This document shows positions 7,579 to 16,733 of a stretch of DNA of 32,620 nucleotides, piece by piece. The stretch spans positions 1 to 32,620 of the forward strand of contig JBDRNO010000286.1 in assembly GCA_043811005.1 (NCBI GenBank), read 5' to 3'. The notes under the pieces are model-generated. The model worked only from the letters and a program-made list of their open reading frames with translations, was not told the origin of the DNA and ran no database searches. The stretch's first letter is position 1, and every line of letters begins with the position of its first letter. A program made the translations under genes and the position numbers. The DNA is from JBDRNO01 sp043811005 (GTDB taxonomy: Bacteria; Bacteroidota; Bacteroidia; NORP154).

Positions 7579-9269
7579 ATGAACAAGCAACTAATAGAAT
7601 GTGTCCCCAATTTCAGCGAGGGCGCGATATGAACAAGATCAAGCAGATCACCGGTGAAGTTGAATCGGTTGAAGGTGTAAAATTATTGGATGTTGACCCA
7701 GGCAAAGCCACCAACAGGACGGTTGTCACTTTAGTCGGTAATCCTGATGCTGTAATTGAAGCAGCTTTTTTGATGATAAAAAAAGCTGCTGAAATTCTGG
7801 ACATGAGCAAGCACAGTGGAGCACATCCCCGTATGGGTGCAACAGATGTTTGTCCACTTGTTCCTATTTCAGGCATCACGATGGATGAAGTAGTTGAATA
7901 TGCTCATAAGCTTGGTAAACGGGTAGGGGATGAATTGGGCATTCCCGGTTATTTCTATGAAAATGCTGCTACATCGGAAGAAAGACGAAACCTTGCATAT
8001 TGCCGTACAGGCGAATATGAAGGATTGGAAAAATTATCCGACCCCAAATGGAAACCCGATTTTGGCCCTGCCGAATTCAACGACAGGGTAAAGACAACAG
8101 GGGCAACTGCTATCAGCGCAAGGGATTTTCTTGTGGCATACAATGTGAACCTTAATACTACTTCAGCAAGAAGAGCTAATGCAATCGCTTTTGATATTCG
8201 TGAAGCAGGCAGGGTAAAAAGAAAAGGCGACCCCATAACCGGAGAAATTGTAAATGACAAGGATGGCAATCCTGTCAGGATTCCCGGCAGCTTAAAAGCG
8301 GTTAAAGGTATGGGATGGTATATTGAAGAATACGGAATAGCCCAGATATCATTCAATCTGACCAATATCAGTATTACTCCTGTGCATATTGCCTTTGATG
8401 AAGCATGTAAAAGAGCAGAAGAAAGAGGACTGAGGGTTACCGGCTCTGAATTGGTCGGGTTGATCCCCTTGCAAGCCATGCTTGATGCTGGAGATCATTT
8501 TCTGAAAAAGCAGAAATGTTCTCTTGGCATTTCCGTGAAGGAGAAGATCAAAATAGCTGTTAAGTCATTGGGACTGGATGAGCTGACACCATTCAATCCT
8601 AAAGAGAAGATCATTGAATTTATGCTGGAACATGATAAAACGAAGAAACTTATTGACATGAATTTGCGGAGTTTTGCCGATGAAACCGCTTCCGAATCGC
8701 CCGCTCCCGGTGGAGGTTCTATTGCAGCTTATATCGGGTCTTTGGGTGTTTCTCTCGGTACTATGGTCGCCAATCTCTCCTCTCATAAAAGGGGATGGGA
8801 TGAACGGTGGGAAGAATACTCAGACTGGGCTGTAAAAGGTCAGCAATACAAAGATGAACTATTGCAACTGGTTGACGAAGATACTAATGCTTTCAATAAG
8901 ATCCTGGAATCTTTTAGATTGCCAAAAGCAACTGATGACGAGAAAGCCGCAAGAAATAAGGCAATTCAATATGCAACAAAACATGCTATGGAAGTACCTT
9001 TTAAAGTGATGGAGATTGCATATGGATCTATGGAAGTGATGAAAACAATGGCTGAAACCGGACTCGAAGCCTCGGTATCAGACGCAGGTGTAGGTGCGCT
9101 CTGTGCTAGAAGTGCAGTAATGGGTGCTTTCCTGAATGTGAAGATCAATGCAGGAGGAATGGATGATAAACAATTCGTTGACGATATTCTCACCAAAGGG
9201 AAAGAAATTCAGGATAAAGCTAATGAGATGGAAGAGGAGATACTGGAGATTGTGAATAAGAAAATATGA
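7579..9269 (+). CDS. ftcD: Fused glutamate formimidoyltransferase / formimidoyl-THF cyclodeaminase, with apparent 5' frameshift
   Basis: It moves the formimino group from formiminoglutamate to tetrahydrofolate, then deaminates the product to methenyl-THF, so it acts after HutI. Domains: transferase N and C halves (about residues 1-330) with catalytic-type His in KHSGAHPRMGATD, then a cyclodeaminase domain beginning SESPAPGGGSIAAYIG. The family's usual N-terminus, MNKQLIECVPNFSEG, is encoded from ATG 7579 but in a frame that stops at 7630-7632. The rest (RDMNKIKQITGEV...) is in the next frame. One extra base within GAGGGCGCG (about 7618-7627) would join them into a normal protein of about 563 residues. 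As written, translation could only start at ATG 7599 (unnatural MCPQFQRG leader) or ATG 7629, losing the conserved CVPNFSEG segment. This is either a true frameshift or a sequence error. Confidence 0.92.
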
Positions 9270-9279
9270 TGTATGAAGT

Positions 9280-9305
9280 GCTGTCAGGTGTTTCCACCTG
9301 ACAGC
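9280..9305. terminator. 11-bp perfect hairpin after ftcD
   Basis: GCTGTCAGGTG pairs with CACCTGACAGC around the loop TTTC, 10 nt after the stop. It has no U-run, so it is a probable transcript end or a palindromic repeat. Confidence 0.5.
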
Positions 9306-9394
9306 AAAATACAAATCACACAACTTTTCTCCATCAATTACGTATAAAATATAGAGATTGATAATAATTAATCAATCTAAGATCTAAAATGTGA

Positions 9395-11704
9395 ATGTCA
9401 CCAGCCAGAATATACAATGAGAGGATCAGGAGAATAATATACTTCTTCCCTTTTCAATTGCTTGTTCTTCACTTTAAGAGGAGCCAGATGTTGATATTGT
9501 TTTGGTTGATATTATTCGGCTTTATTTCCAAAACGATTGCTATTAAATACGGCATTCCTTACCTGTTTCTCAGCCCTGAATATCTTAGTGATGTAGGTTT
9601 TTGGTCTTATCTCATCATGGGACTTAGCTGCGGAGCATTTATTATGACATATAATATTGCCAGCTATGTAACAAACGGCTCCAGATTTCCATTCATTGCC
9701 ACATTGAACCGTCCATTTTTAAAATATAGTATCAACAATTTAATAATTCCTCTGATTTTTGTTATTACTTATATTTATTTCATAATTTCATTTCATAAAT
9801 ACGATGAATGTCATGGTATAAAAGAGATATTATTTGATATTTCCGGCTTGGTAGGTGGCATTTTGTTTTTTCTGGTATTTTCATATATATATTTCTTCTC
9901 AACCAATAAGAACATTTTTAAGCTGTTTGGTATTAAACCAAGCTCAGAAGAGAAGGAGACAAAAGCCAAATTGCAAAAAGAAGTTGAAAAGCATGGAAAA
10001 AAACGCAGATCTATTATGGCGCCCCTAAAAAGTGTTCGGGAATGGAAGGTCCTGACCTATCTTAGCAATCCTTTTAAAATAAGATTGGCAAGGGGAGTGA
10101 AGCATTATGATAAAGAAATGATCACGAAGGTTTTTAACCAGAATCACAATAATGCCACGTTGTTTCAAATCCTTATCTTTATTTCTTTAATAGTTTTGGG
10201 GTTGTTCAGGGAAGTTTCATTCTTTCAAATTCCTGCAGGTAGTAGCATAGTCCTGCTGTTTACAATGTTTTTGATAATAACTTCTGTTCTTTACACATGG
10301 TTAAGAGGTTGGGTAACAACCGTATTTATTATATTATTTCTCATACTGAACTACTTCTCTCAATTTGAAATTTTTAGTTACAAAAACAAAACTTACGGAC
10401 TGGATTACACTGTCCCAAAAGTGGAGTATAGCAATGAAGCGTTAAAAGATCATGCAAGTGATCTGGAAAATTATTTAAAAGACATTTCATACACCAGGGA
10501 AATACTCAAAAAATGGAAATTGAAAAATTCTCCTGTTACAACGAACAAACCCGGATCAGGAATATCCAAAAGACAAAAACCGAAATTAGTGCTGATAAAC
10601 ACCAGCGGAGGCGGATTAAAATCAGCACGATGGTCATTTTTTATCCTGCAACATGCTGACAGTATATTAAATGGCGAATTACTTAAACATACTCAGCTAA
10701 TAACCGGTTCTTCCGGGGGGTTGATAGGTGCCAGTTATTTAAGAGAGCTGTATCTACGGTACTTAAGGGGCGAATTGCAAAATTATTACAGCAACTCATA
10801 TTTAGAGAATATTTCAAAAGATATTCTTAATCCTATCGCCTTTAGCATAGCTGTCAGTGACATGTTTTTAAGTTTTCAAAAAATTAAGGTTGACGGTTAT
10901 TCATATCTCAACGATCGCGCATATGCTTTTGAGGCCCAACTCAACAAGAACACAGAATATGTTCTTGATAAAAGATTGACAGACTATAAGCAAGCTGAAG
11001 CCGAAGCCCTGGTTCCAATGATTATTTTTTCTCCAACAATTGTAAACGATGGAAGAAGATTGCTCATATCTCCACTGCCAATTTCTTACTTAACGCAAAA
11101 TCCGCTTTCTGAGAGGATCACAAACAATGCATTAGCGGAAGAAATAGAATTCAGCCGTTTTTTTCGCAGACAGAATGCCGAAAACACAAAATTTACCAGC
11201 ATACTTAGAATGAACGCTACATTCCCATATATAATGCCTATGGTATCTTTACCAAGCGAACCAACAATTGAAGTAATTGATGCAGGTGCACGCGATAATT
11301 ATGGCTTACAAACAACAATGAAATTCATTTATATATTCAGAGATTGGATAAGTTCAAATACTAGTGGAATCATAATATTGTCAATCAGGGAAAGATTAAA
11401 GGAATTTCCTATAGAAAGCACTCCCAACAGAACAATCATTGAAAGGTTTTCAACACCCATTGGAAGTTTCTACGACAATTTATTTTATATCCAGGATTAC
11501 AATAATGACCAGCTATTGCAATATGCCAGCCAGTGGTTTGATGGTGAAATTGATGTAATTGATTTTCAGCTAAGAAGTGAAAAGGATGACAAGATCTCTC
11601 TTAGCTGGCACCTGACCAACAAGGAAAAAAAACAAATAATAGATGCTGTAAACCATCCACGAAATCAGAAAGCAATACAGAAATTGATGGAATTATTAAA
11701 ATAA
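9395..11704 (+). CDS. Patatin-like phospholipase domain protein with polytopic membrane N-terminus
   Basis: 769 residues. The N-terminal 325 or so residues hold about seven hydrophobic segments (roughly 32-50, 70-90, 112-132, 150-169, 255-271, 282-300, 305-325), split by a charged loop at 180-250. The C-terminal part carries patatin features: the oxyanion-type glycine run NTSGGGLKSA (404-407), the nucleophile motif TGSSGG with Ser440 (GxSxG), and the catalytic Asp in VIDAGARDNYG (Asp629). Patatin-family enzymes are Ser-Asp acyl hydrolases, usually acting on membrane lipids. Both catalytic residues are present, so activity is plausible. Start chosen at ATG 9395; the ATG at 9389 is followed directly by a stop. 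It stands alone between the ftcD hairpin and the promoter at 11757. The substrate is unknown. Confidence 0.8.
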   Translation: MSPARIYNERIRRIIYFFPFQLLVLHFKRSQMLILFWLILFGFISKTIAIKYGIPYLFLSPEYLSDVGFWSYLIMGLSCGAFIMTYNIASYVTNGSRFPFIATLNRPFLKYSINNLIIPLIFVITYIYFIISFHKYDECHGIKEILFDISGLVGGILFFLVFSYIYFFSTNKNIFKLFGIKPSSEEKETKAKLQKEVEKHGKKRRSIMAPLKSVREWKVLTYLSNPFKIRLARGVKHYDKEMITKVFNQNHNNATLFQILIFISLIVLGLFREVSFFQIPAGSSIVLLFTMFLIITSVLYTWLRGWVTTVFIILFLILNYFSQFEIFSYKNKTYGLDYTVPKVEYSNEALKDHASDLENYLKDISYTREILKKWKLKNSPVTTNKPGSGISKRQKPKLVLINTSGGGLKSARWSFFILQHADSILNGELLKHTQLITGSSGGLIGASYLRELYLRYLRGELQNYYSNSYLENISKDILNPIAFSIAVSDMFLSFQKIKVDGYSYLNDRAYAFEAQLNKNTEYVLDKRLTDYKQAEAEALVPMIIFSPTIVNDGRRLLISPLPISYLTQNPLSERITNNALAEEIEFSRFFRRQNAENTKFTSILRMNATFPYIMPMVSLPSEPTIEVIDAGARDNYGLQTTMKFIYIFRDWISSNTSGIIILSIRERLKEFPIESTPNRTIIERFSTPIGSFYDNLFYIQDYNNDQLLQYASQWFDGEIDVIDFQLRSEKDDKISLSWHLTNKEKKQIIDAVNHPRNQKAIQKLMELLK

Positions 11705-11756
11705 TTTCAAAGTTATTAAAAAAATGATGTTGAAAAGATTTTTTAAAAAAAAACAA

Positions 11757-11764
11757 TAAATTTG
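11757..11764 (+). promoter_or_regulatory. Bacteroidota -7 promoter element
   Basis: TAAATTTG matches TAnnTTTG exactly. It is about 170 nt before the small lipoprotein gene at 11933. No clear -33 TTTG was found at normal spacing. Confidence 0.4.
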
Positions 11765-11932
11765 CAAATAATAATAATATAGGTTTTCTTTGCGCTTTAA
11801 ATACGGATAAAATTCAAAAATAAGGATTGATGGTGTCCTGATAAATAAAAGGAAAATCAATCGTAATTTTATCTTAAAATAAATTTAATTTATTAACTTG
11901 TTATGCATTTTGCATGACACAATATTAAAAAC

Positions 11933-12142
11933 ATGAAAAAAGTTTTAGCTATTATAGCAATCGTTGCATTTGCAGCTTCATTTTCTGCTTGCAAAAAGGA
12001 TTACACATGTAGTTGTACTGTTAGTGGTCTAACTATTACAGCTGAGTTCCTGAAAGTTAAGAAAGCGGATGCTGAGGATTCTTGCTCATCTTTAGAGACC
12101 ACATACAAAATTGCAGATCCTAACGCTTCTTGTTCGATTTAA
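11933..12142 (+). CDS. Small cysteine-rich lipoprotein
   Basis: 69 residues. A lipoprotein signal peptide ends in the lipobox FSAC, with Cys20 as the lipidated residue. The mature part (KKDYTCSCTVSG...) has four more cysteines: Cys26, Cys28, Cys51 and Cys67, enough for two disulfides. It should sit in the outer or inner membrane facing the periplasm. No known function is recognised, although short lipoproteins beginning KKDYTC are familiar in Bacteroidota. A strong intrinsic terminator (12163-12198) follows at once, then a thioredoxin-like membrane protein at 12224 on the same strand. Confidence 0.75.
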   Translation: MKKVLAIIAIVAFAASFSACKKDYTCSCTVSGLTITAEFLKVKKADAEDSCSSLETTYKIADPNASCSI

Positions 12143-12162
12143 GAACCGAAGAATTATTGTTT

Positions 12163-12200
12163 AAAAAGCTGTTTCAATGTTCATTGAAGCAGCTTTTTTT
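12163..12200 (+). terminator. Intrinsic terminator
   Basis: A 16-bp stem (12163-12178 with 12183-12198, one G-T wobble) has a 4-nt loop and is followed by a T-run. It ends the lipoprotein transcript; some read-through into the gene at 12224 is possible. Confidence 0.8.
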
Positions 12201-12223
12201 ATATTTCCATACCTGTACTACAC

Positions 12224-13147
12224 ATGAATTCTGACATAAGAAATATTCTCTTTTGGATTTTGCGATTCTTTATTGGAGGAATTTTTATATTTTCCGGATT
12301 AGTTAAATTATATCCAATTGAACCATTCGAATTAACATTTGTTGATGTAGGAGTTTCTTCCTGGAACGTTGCTCCTTTTTTAGCAAGATTTGTTATTTCA
12401 GCAGAAATTTTTCTCGGTTTACTGCTTGTTTTTAATATGAGACTAAAGAGTGTCACTTTAAAAGCGGCATTCATTCTTCTGATCTTTTTTTCCGTTTATA
12501 TAATTTATTTACTTATCAGTGAAGGTAATGAAGTTAATTGCGGTTGCCTGGGATCTTTATTAAAACTAACACCGGTAGAATCACTCATTAAAAACATTGT
12601 GTTACTCGTAATCTTATTTTTGTTAATGAAAAACGTGCAGTCACCAAAATTAAAAATCAAATGGTTAACACCTGTGATATTGATTATTTCATGCTCCTTG
12701 CCTTTCATTTTGAATCCTGTGCAAATGAGTCACAACCTGAACACTTCAGGAAAAGACCTCCCATATTTAGTAAATCTTGACGATATTCCTGATCCTGTTA
12801 TAGATGATAAATCAATAGACTTATCAAAAGGTAAAAAAATATTGGCTTTTCTGCTTGCAAAATGCTCTCATTGTAAAACAGTTGCCTATAAATTGGCTAT
12901 TGCAAATAAAAAATATGATCTGCCGGAAATTTACTTTATTTTTTCAGGGAAGGAAGAAGATATCACGTATTTTATGACGGAATCCAGATCAAACTTTCCA
13001 TTCGTAATATTTAATGATCGTAAGATTTTTGAAATTACAAAAGGTGTTTTCCCAACAATCTTTTATGTTGATAATAGCTATGTTTATAAATACTGGAGTG
13101 GTAGAACATTAACCTATAGCGAAATGGAGAAATTTTCTGATCTGTAA
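12224..13147 (+). CDS. MauE/DoxX-like membrane protein fused to a thioredoxin-like domain
   Basis: 307 residues. The N-terminal half has four transmembrane helices in the DoxX/MauE pattern, including the RFFIGGIFIFSGLVKL start and a Cys pair in NCGCLGSLLKLTPVES (Cys106, Cys108) as in MauE-type proteins. A fifth helix (about 148-164) leads to a C-terminal domain of about 120 residues with CSHC (Cys214, Cys217), a CxxC redox motif, and a thioredoxin-like tail with the Pro of FPTIFYVD. The predicted role is transfer of electrons or disulfides between the membrane and a periplasmic partner. The neighbouring Cys-rich lipoprotein (11933) is a candidate substrate, by proximity only. The ATG at 12224 starts directly before the first helix. 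Confidence 0.75.
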   Translation: MNSDIRNILFWILRFFIGGIFIFSGLVKLYPIEPFELTFVDVGVSSWNVAPFLARFVISAEIFLGLLLVFNMRLKSVTLKAAFILLIFFSVYIIYLLISEGNEVNCGCLGSLLKLTPVESLIKNIVLLVILFLLMKNVQSPKLKIKWLTPVILIISCSLPFILNPVQMSHNLNTSGKDLPYLVNLDDIPDPVIDDKSIDLSKGKKILAFLLAKCSHCKTVAYKLAIANKKYDLPEIYFIFSGKEEDITYFMTESRSNFPFVIFNDRKIFEITKGVFPTIFYVDNSYVYKYWSGRTLTYSEMEKFSDL

Positions 13148-13275
13148 TGTAAAAATTAAACTTATTTCCCTCTCTAAAATCCGTGCATTCTGCGTTTAAA
13201 CAATTTTAATAATACTTTAATAATATTTCAATAAAATATTTATCGAATATTAATATTAATAATTAAATTATTTTC

Positions 13276-13283
13276 TAATTTCG
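13276..13283 (+). promoter_or_regulatory. Near-consensus -7 promoter element for the Mo-enzyme operon
   Basis: TAATTTCG differs by one base from TAnnTTTG and lies about 55 nt before the ATG at 13339, in an AT-rich gap. Confidence 0.35.
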
Positions 13284-13338
13284 CGTATTATTTTCAGAAA
13301 ACCAATTATTAAATAAAACATCGAAATTCGCTATTTAA

Positions 13339-15999
13339 ATGGATACAAAATCTGAAAGCATTTCCGCCCCAAGCAAATCCGCCTCTGGCGGAAAAGATGA
13401 TGTGTGGATTAACACCTCCTGTGGTGGGTGTTATGCACAATGTGGTATCAGGGTCCACAGGATAGACGGGGTGATTATTGATATCGAGGGCGAACCTAGC
13501 AGCCCTGCCGGAAGCGGCAGGATATGTGCCAAAGGTTCAGCACAGCTTATGACCCTATATGACCCTAACAGGATCAACTACCCTGTAAAGAGGACTAATC
13601 CTGAGAAAGGGGTAGGTGTTGATCCTAAATGGGAACGGATCTCCTGGGATGAGGCAATGGATACAATTGTTTCTAAGCTCAAAGAGGTCTATGATAAGGA
13701 TCCAAGGGGGGTATACTGGCAGGCAACAACTGTACAGACCAGTGAGATACGTTTCGCTGTTCCGGCGTTTATGAAAGCTTTTGGTTTTAAGAACTACTGG
13801 GTTTCCGGTGGCGGACTGTGGTGTGGTAATGGCGCCCACTTCATGAACGGTATAATGCATGCTGCCCGGTCTATTATTCCTGACTGGACTTACAACAACT
13901 ACACAATTTATTTTGGTTGTTCAAAAGGTCATGGTGCCGGTCATGCTGCTTTACAAACAGCGCAATGGGTGGCAGATGCAAGGGCAAGGGGAATGAAGGC
14001 AGTGGTCTTTGACCCTTTTCTCTCAACCCAGGCATCAAAAGCTCATGAGTGGGTTCCCTGTACTGTAGGAACCGATGGCGCTGCCGCTCTCGGCATGATA
14101 AATGTTATCCTGAACGAACTTAACGTATGGGATGCTGAGTATCTGAAACTGAAAACAAATGCAGCATATCTTATTCAACCTGACGGACATTACAAAAGAG
14201 ATGCGCAAACCAACAAACCGCTTATATGGGACTCTGAGGACAATAAAGCCAAACCGTTTGATGATGAGTCTATTAAAGACTTTGCTCTTTTGGGAGAGTA
14301 TGATGTTGATGCCACAAAATGTATACCTTCATTTCAGTTGTTCAGAGAACATGTAAAAAAAGAGTATCCTCTTGAAAAAGTATCTGAGATAACCACTGTG
14401 CCGGTTTCAACTCTTCGTAGGGTTGCAACGGAATTTGTTAAGTATGCGCAGATTGGAAGCACGATCGTTATTGATGGTAAAACACTTCCTATTAGACCTT
14501 CCGCTGCAATATTTTTTAGAGGAAGCCAGGGTCATGTTAACTCCGGGTGGACATGCCTGTCAATAGACTTGCTTAATCATATCATAGGAGCATGTGATGT
14601 TCCTGGTGGAGCCATGGGACATGGCCCGCCGGTAAGCATGGGACATCCTGATACAGGAAAACCTAATACAGTACCTTATGCCTGTGATGATGGTTTAATG
14701 ATAGTGAAAGGATGGGTATATGATCATAAACCATATCCATTAAGTGAACCCAAACCACCTACAAGGCTTGATCTGCATGATATGTTTCCCTGCTCTGTAT
14801 ATAATGCATTTACTATTATGTCACCTGATTGGGAAAAGTACAGAAAACAGTTCGGTATAGACTATGAGCCATCAATAATGGTAAATTTTGGCTCCAACTC
14901 AGTAATGACAATGGGTAATGCAGAACAGGTAACAGAAAATTTTCTAAAGAAGTTCAAGTTTATTTTTTCTTTCAATATTTTCCACAATGAGTTTACCGAG
15001 GCAGTAGCTGATATTGTACTTCCTGATTCCTGCTTTCTTGAAAGGTACACTCCTTGCGTTACATTTCCGTCAACATTTTCTCATCCATCAGGTATGGATG
15101 AATGGGTATGGCAAATACGGCAACCTGTTGTTGAACCTATTCATGAACGAAGGGATTTTAACGAAATAATGCTGGAAATAGTAAAAGGACTCGGTATACA
15201 GGATAAATATTACGAATCAATCAATAATCTTGTTCCAATCCGTTATGGTGGCGAGATGGAAGAGAAGAACAAGTTGGATCCTAAAGGTGATTATACATGG
15301 TATGATATATGTGACAGGGTGATAAAGGACAGGTTAGGTGACGATAATGATCTGGAAGCATTAAAGAAAACAGGACTGGTAACATGGAAAACCAAAATTG
15401 AGGAGAGATATTGGAGATGGTTTGTTCCTGTTAGAGTACCTATCTATTTTGAGTACTTTATTGATGCCGGGGAAAAACTCCATAAGGTGCTTTCTGATTT
15501 CGGAAGACCCGATATGTTTGATATGTCATTTTTTGAACCGTTGGCTCAATGGAACCCGTGCCCTTCGCATACTAATAAAGACCCTGAATTTGACTTGTGG
15601 GGATTTTCATGGCGCCCCTCATTCCATACACAGTCTTCTACCCAGTGTAATCCCTGGCTTGACGAAATATCAGTCAATGACCCATTCGTATATTTGATCC
15701 AGATCAATAAGGAAACAGGCAGGAAGAAGGGCCTCAAGGATAAGGATATTATCTGGGTTGAGAATACTATTGGAAAAAGGATAAAAGGACCTGTTAAATT
15801 GGTTGAGGGTATGCATCCACAGCATCTTGGTATTGCCGGATGCCATGGTCACTGGGCAAAGGGAATGCCTATAGCCAAAGGTAAAGGGCAGTTTTTTGAT
15901 GACCTTATAATATGTGATGAAGCTCATACTGATTCATTAACATTAGGTTCTGATGCTTGTACAAAATTGAAAATATATAAATGTGAAGAAAAATTATGA
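13339..15999 (+). CDS. Molybdopterin oxidoreductase catalytic subunit
   Basis: 886 residues; the large subunit of a Mo/W-bis-MGD enzyme of the DMSO-reductase superfamily. An N-terminal [4Fe-4S] site is visible as CGGCYAQC plus ICAKG (Cys28, Cys31, Cys35, Cys63; spacing CX2CX3CX27C). Cys162 in GGLWCGNGAHF is a candidate Mo ligand by position. There is no twin-arginine signal, and an in-frame TAA directly before the ATG rules out an N-terminal extension. The protein should therefore stay in the cytoplasm, unlike PsrA- or ActB-type subunits. It overlaps the FeS subunit gene by 4 nt (ATGA), and an NrfD-like anchor follows. This Mo, FeS, NrfD order occurs in PsrABC-like enzymes and in phenylacetyl-CoA oxidoreductase (PadBCD). 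The substrate cannot be assigned. Residues 14-18 come from a palindromic repeat inserted in frame. Confidence 0.9.
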   Translation: MDTKSESISAPSKSASGGKDDVWINTSCGGCYAQCGIRVHRIDGVIIDIEGEPSSPAGSGRICAKGSAQLMTLYDPNRINYPVKRTNPEKGVGVDPKWERISWDEAMDTIVSKLKEVYDKDPRGVYWQATTVQTSEIRFAVPAFMKAFGFKNYWVSGGGLWCGNGAHFMNGIMHAARSIIPDWTYNNYTIYFGCSKGHGAGHAALQTAQWVADARARGMKAVVFDPFLSTQASKAHEWVPCTVGTDGAAALGMINVILNELNVWDAEYLKLKTNAAYLIQPDGHYKRDAQTNKPLIWDSEDNKAKPFDDESIKDFALLGEYDVDATKCIPSFQLFREHVKKEYPLEKVSEITTVPVSTLRRVATEFVKYAQIGSTIVIDGKTLPIRPSAAIFFRGSQGHVNSGWTCLSIDLLNHIIGACDVPGGAMGHGPPVSMGHPDTGKPNTVPYACDDGLMIVKGWVYDHKPYPLSEPKPPTRLDLHDMFPCSVYNAFTIMSPDWEKYRKQFGIDYEPSIMVNFGSNSVMTMGNAEQVTENFLKKFKFIFSFNIFHNEFTEAVADIVLPDSCFLERYTPCVTFPSTFSHPSGMDEWVWQIRQPVVEPIHERRDFNEIMLEIVKGLGIQDKYYESINNLVPIRYGGEMEEKNKLDPKGDYTWYDICDRVIKDRLGDDNDLEALKKTGLVTWKTKIEERYWRWFVPVRVPIYFEYFIDAGEKLHKVLSDFGRPDMFDMSFFEPLAQWNPCPSHTNKDPEFDLWGFSWRPSFHTQSSTQCNPWLDEISVNDPFVYLIQINKETGRKKGLKDKDIIWVENTIGKRIKGPVKLVEGMHPQHLGIAGCHGHWAKGMPIAKGKGQFFDDLIICDEAHTDSLTLGSDACTKLKIYKCEEKL
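13378..13392. repeat. In-frame copy of the TCCGCC/GGCGGA palindrome inside the Mo subunit gene
   Basis: TCCGCCTCTGGCGGA is a 6-bp stem with a 3-nt loop. It matches the palindrome family found between genes at 7379 and 19887. It encodes SASGG in the N-terminal leader, before the first cluster cysteine. Confidence 0.6.
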
Positions 16000-16625
16000 C
16001 AAAATACGGAATAGTTATTGACCTGAAAAGATGCTACGGTTGTTATTCATGTACCGCTGCATGTAAAGCAGCAAACAATACTCCCAAGGGTATTGATTTT
16101 GCTAAATGTATTTCAGGGGAAGCAGGTGTATTTCCTGCTGCACAGAGGCAAATGCTGCCAACCCTTTGTATGCAATGTGATGACCCGGAATGCAAGAAAG
16201 TATGTCCTACCGGGGCAACAGAACAAAATGAATATGGAATAGTTACTGTTGATAAAGACATGTGTATGGGTTGCGGATACTGCACGATGGCATGTCCTTA
16301 TGGTCAGCGACACAAAATAGATAAATGGGAATCTTATTATCCCGAGGCAGTTGGAGAACCGGATGCATACCAGGCTTACGCAAAAGGTAAATGGGAAGAG
16401 AAGAACGGATATGGCGTTGCCTCAAAATGTGATTTCTGCATAGACCGTGTCAATGAAGGAAAGAAACCGGCATGTGTGCAATCTTGTCCTGCTAAGGCTC
16501 GTACTTTCGGTGATCTGAACGATCCTGAAAGTGAAGTTTCAATTTTGATAAGAAGAGACCGTGGGTTTCAACTCAATCCCGAGTTCGGAACCAATCCTTC
16601 AGTTTATTATTTGCCAGCAAGATAA
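15996..16625 (+). CDS. Four-cluster [4Fe-4S] ferredoxin-like subunit
   Basis: 209 residues; the electron-transfer subunit of the Mo enzyme, of the DmsB/PsrB/NrfC type. Four cysteine groups are visible, enough for four [4Fe-4S] clusters: CYGCYSCTAAC near the N-terminus, CMQCDDPECKKVC, CMGCGYCTMAC, and CDFC with CVQSC. There is no signal peptide, as expected for a cytoplasmic partner of a Tat-less catalytic subunit. Its ATG overlaps the stop of the preceding gene (ATGA at 15996-15999), so translation is probably coupled. The membrane anchor gene starts 108 bp later, across an AT-rich gap. It should pass electrons between the Mo subunit and the membrane subunit. Confidence 0.93.
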   Translation: MTKYGIVIDLKRCYGCYSCTAACKAANNTPKGIDFAKCISGEAGVFPAAQRQMLPTLCMQCDDPECKKVCPTGATEQNEYGIVTVDKDMCMGCGYCTMACPYGQRHKIDKWESYYPEAVGEPDAYQAYAKGKWEEKNGYGVASKCDFCIDRVNEGKKPACVQSCPAKARTFGDLNDPESEVSILIRRDRGFQLNPEFGTNPSVYYLPAR

Positions 16626-16733
16626 TTTTTAATTTTTAATTTTTTTTCTTGAAACAAAAACTATACAATGTATTAAAACTCTTAGTAAGATTACTAACGG
16701 ATTGAAAATTCAATACTAAAAAAAATTAAAAAG

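Noticed and set aside
7955..8479. Long minus-strand open frames inside ftcD and other genes
   Set aside because: They are shadows of well-supported genes on the other strand and have no domain or start signal of their own.
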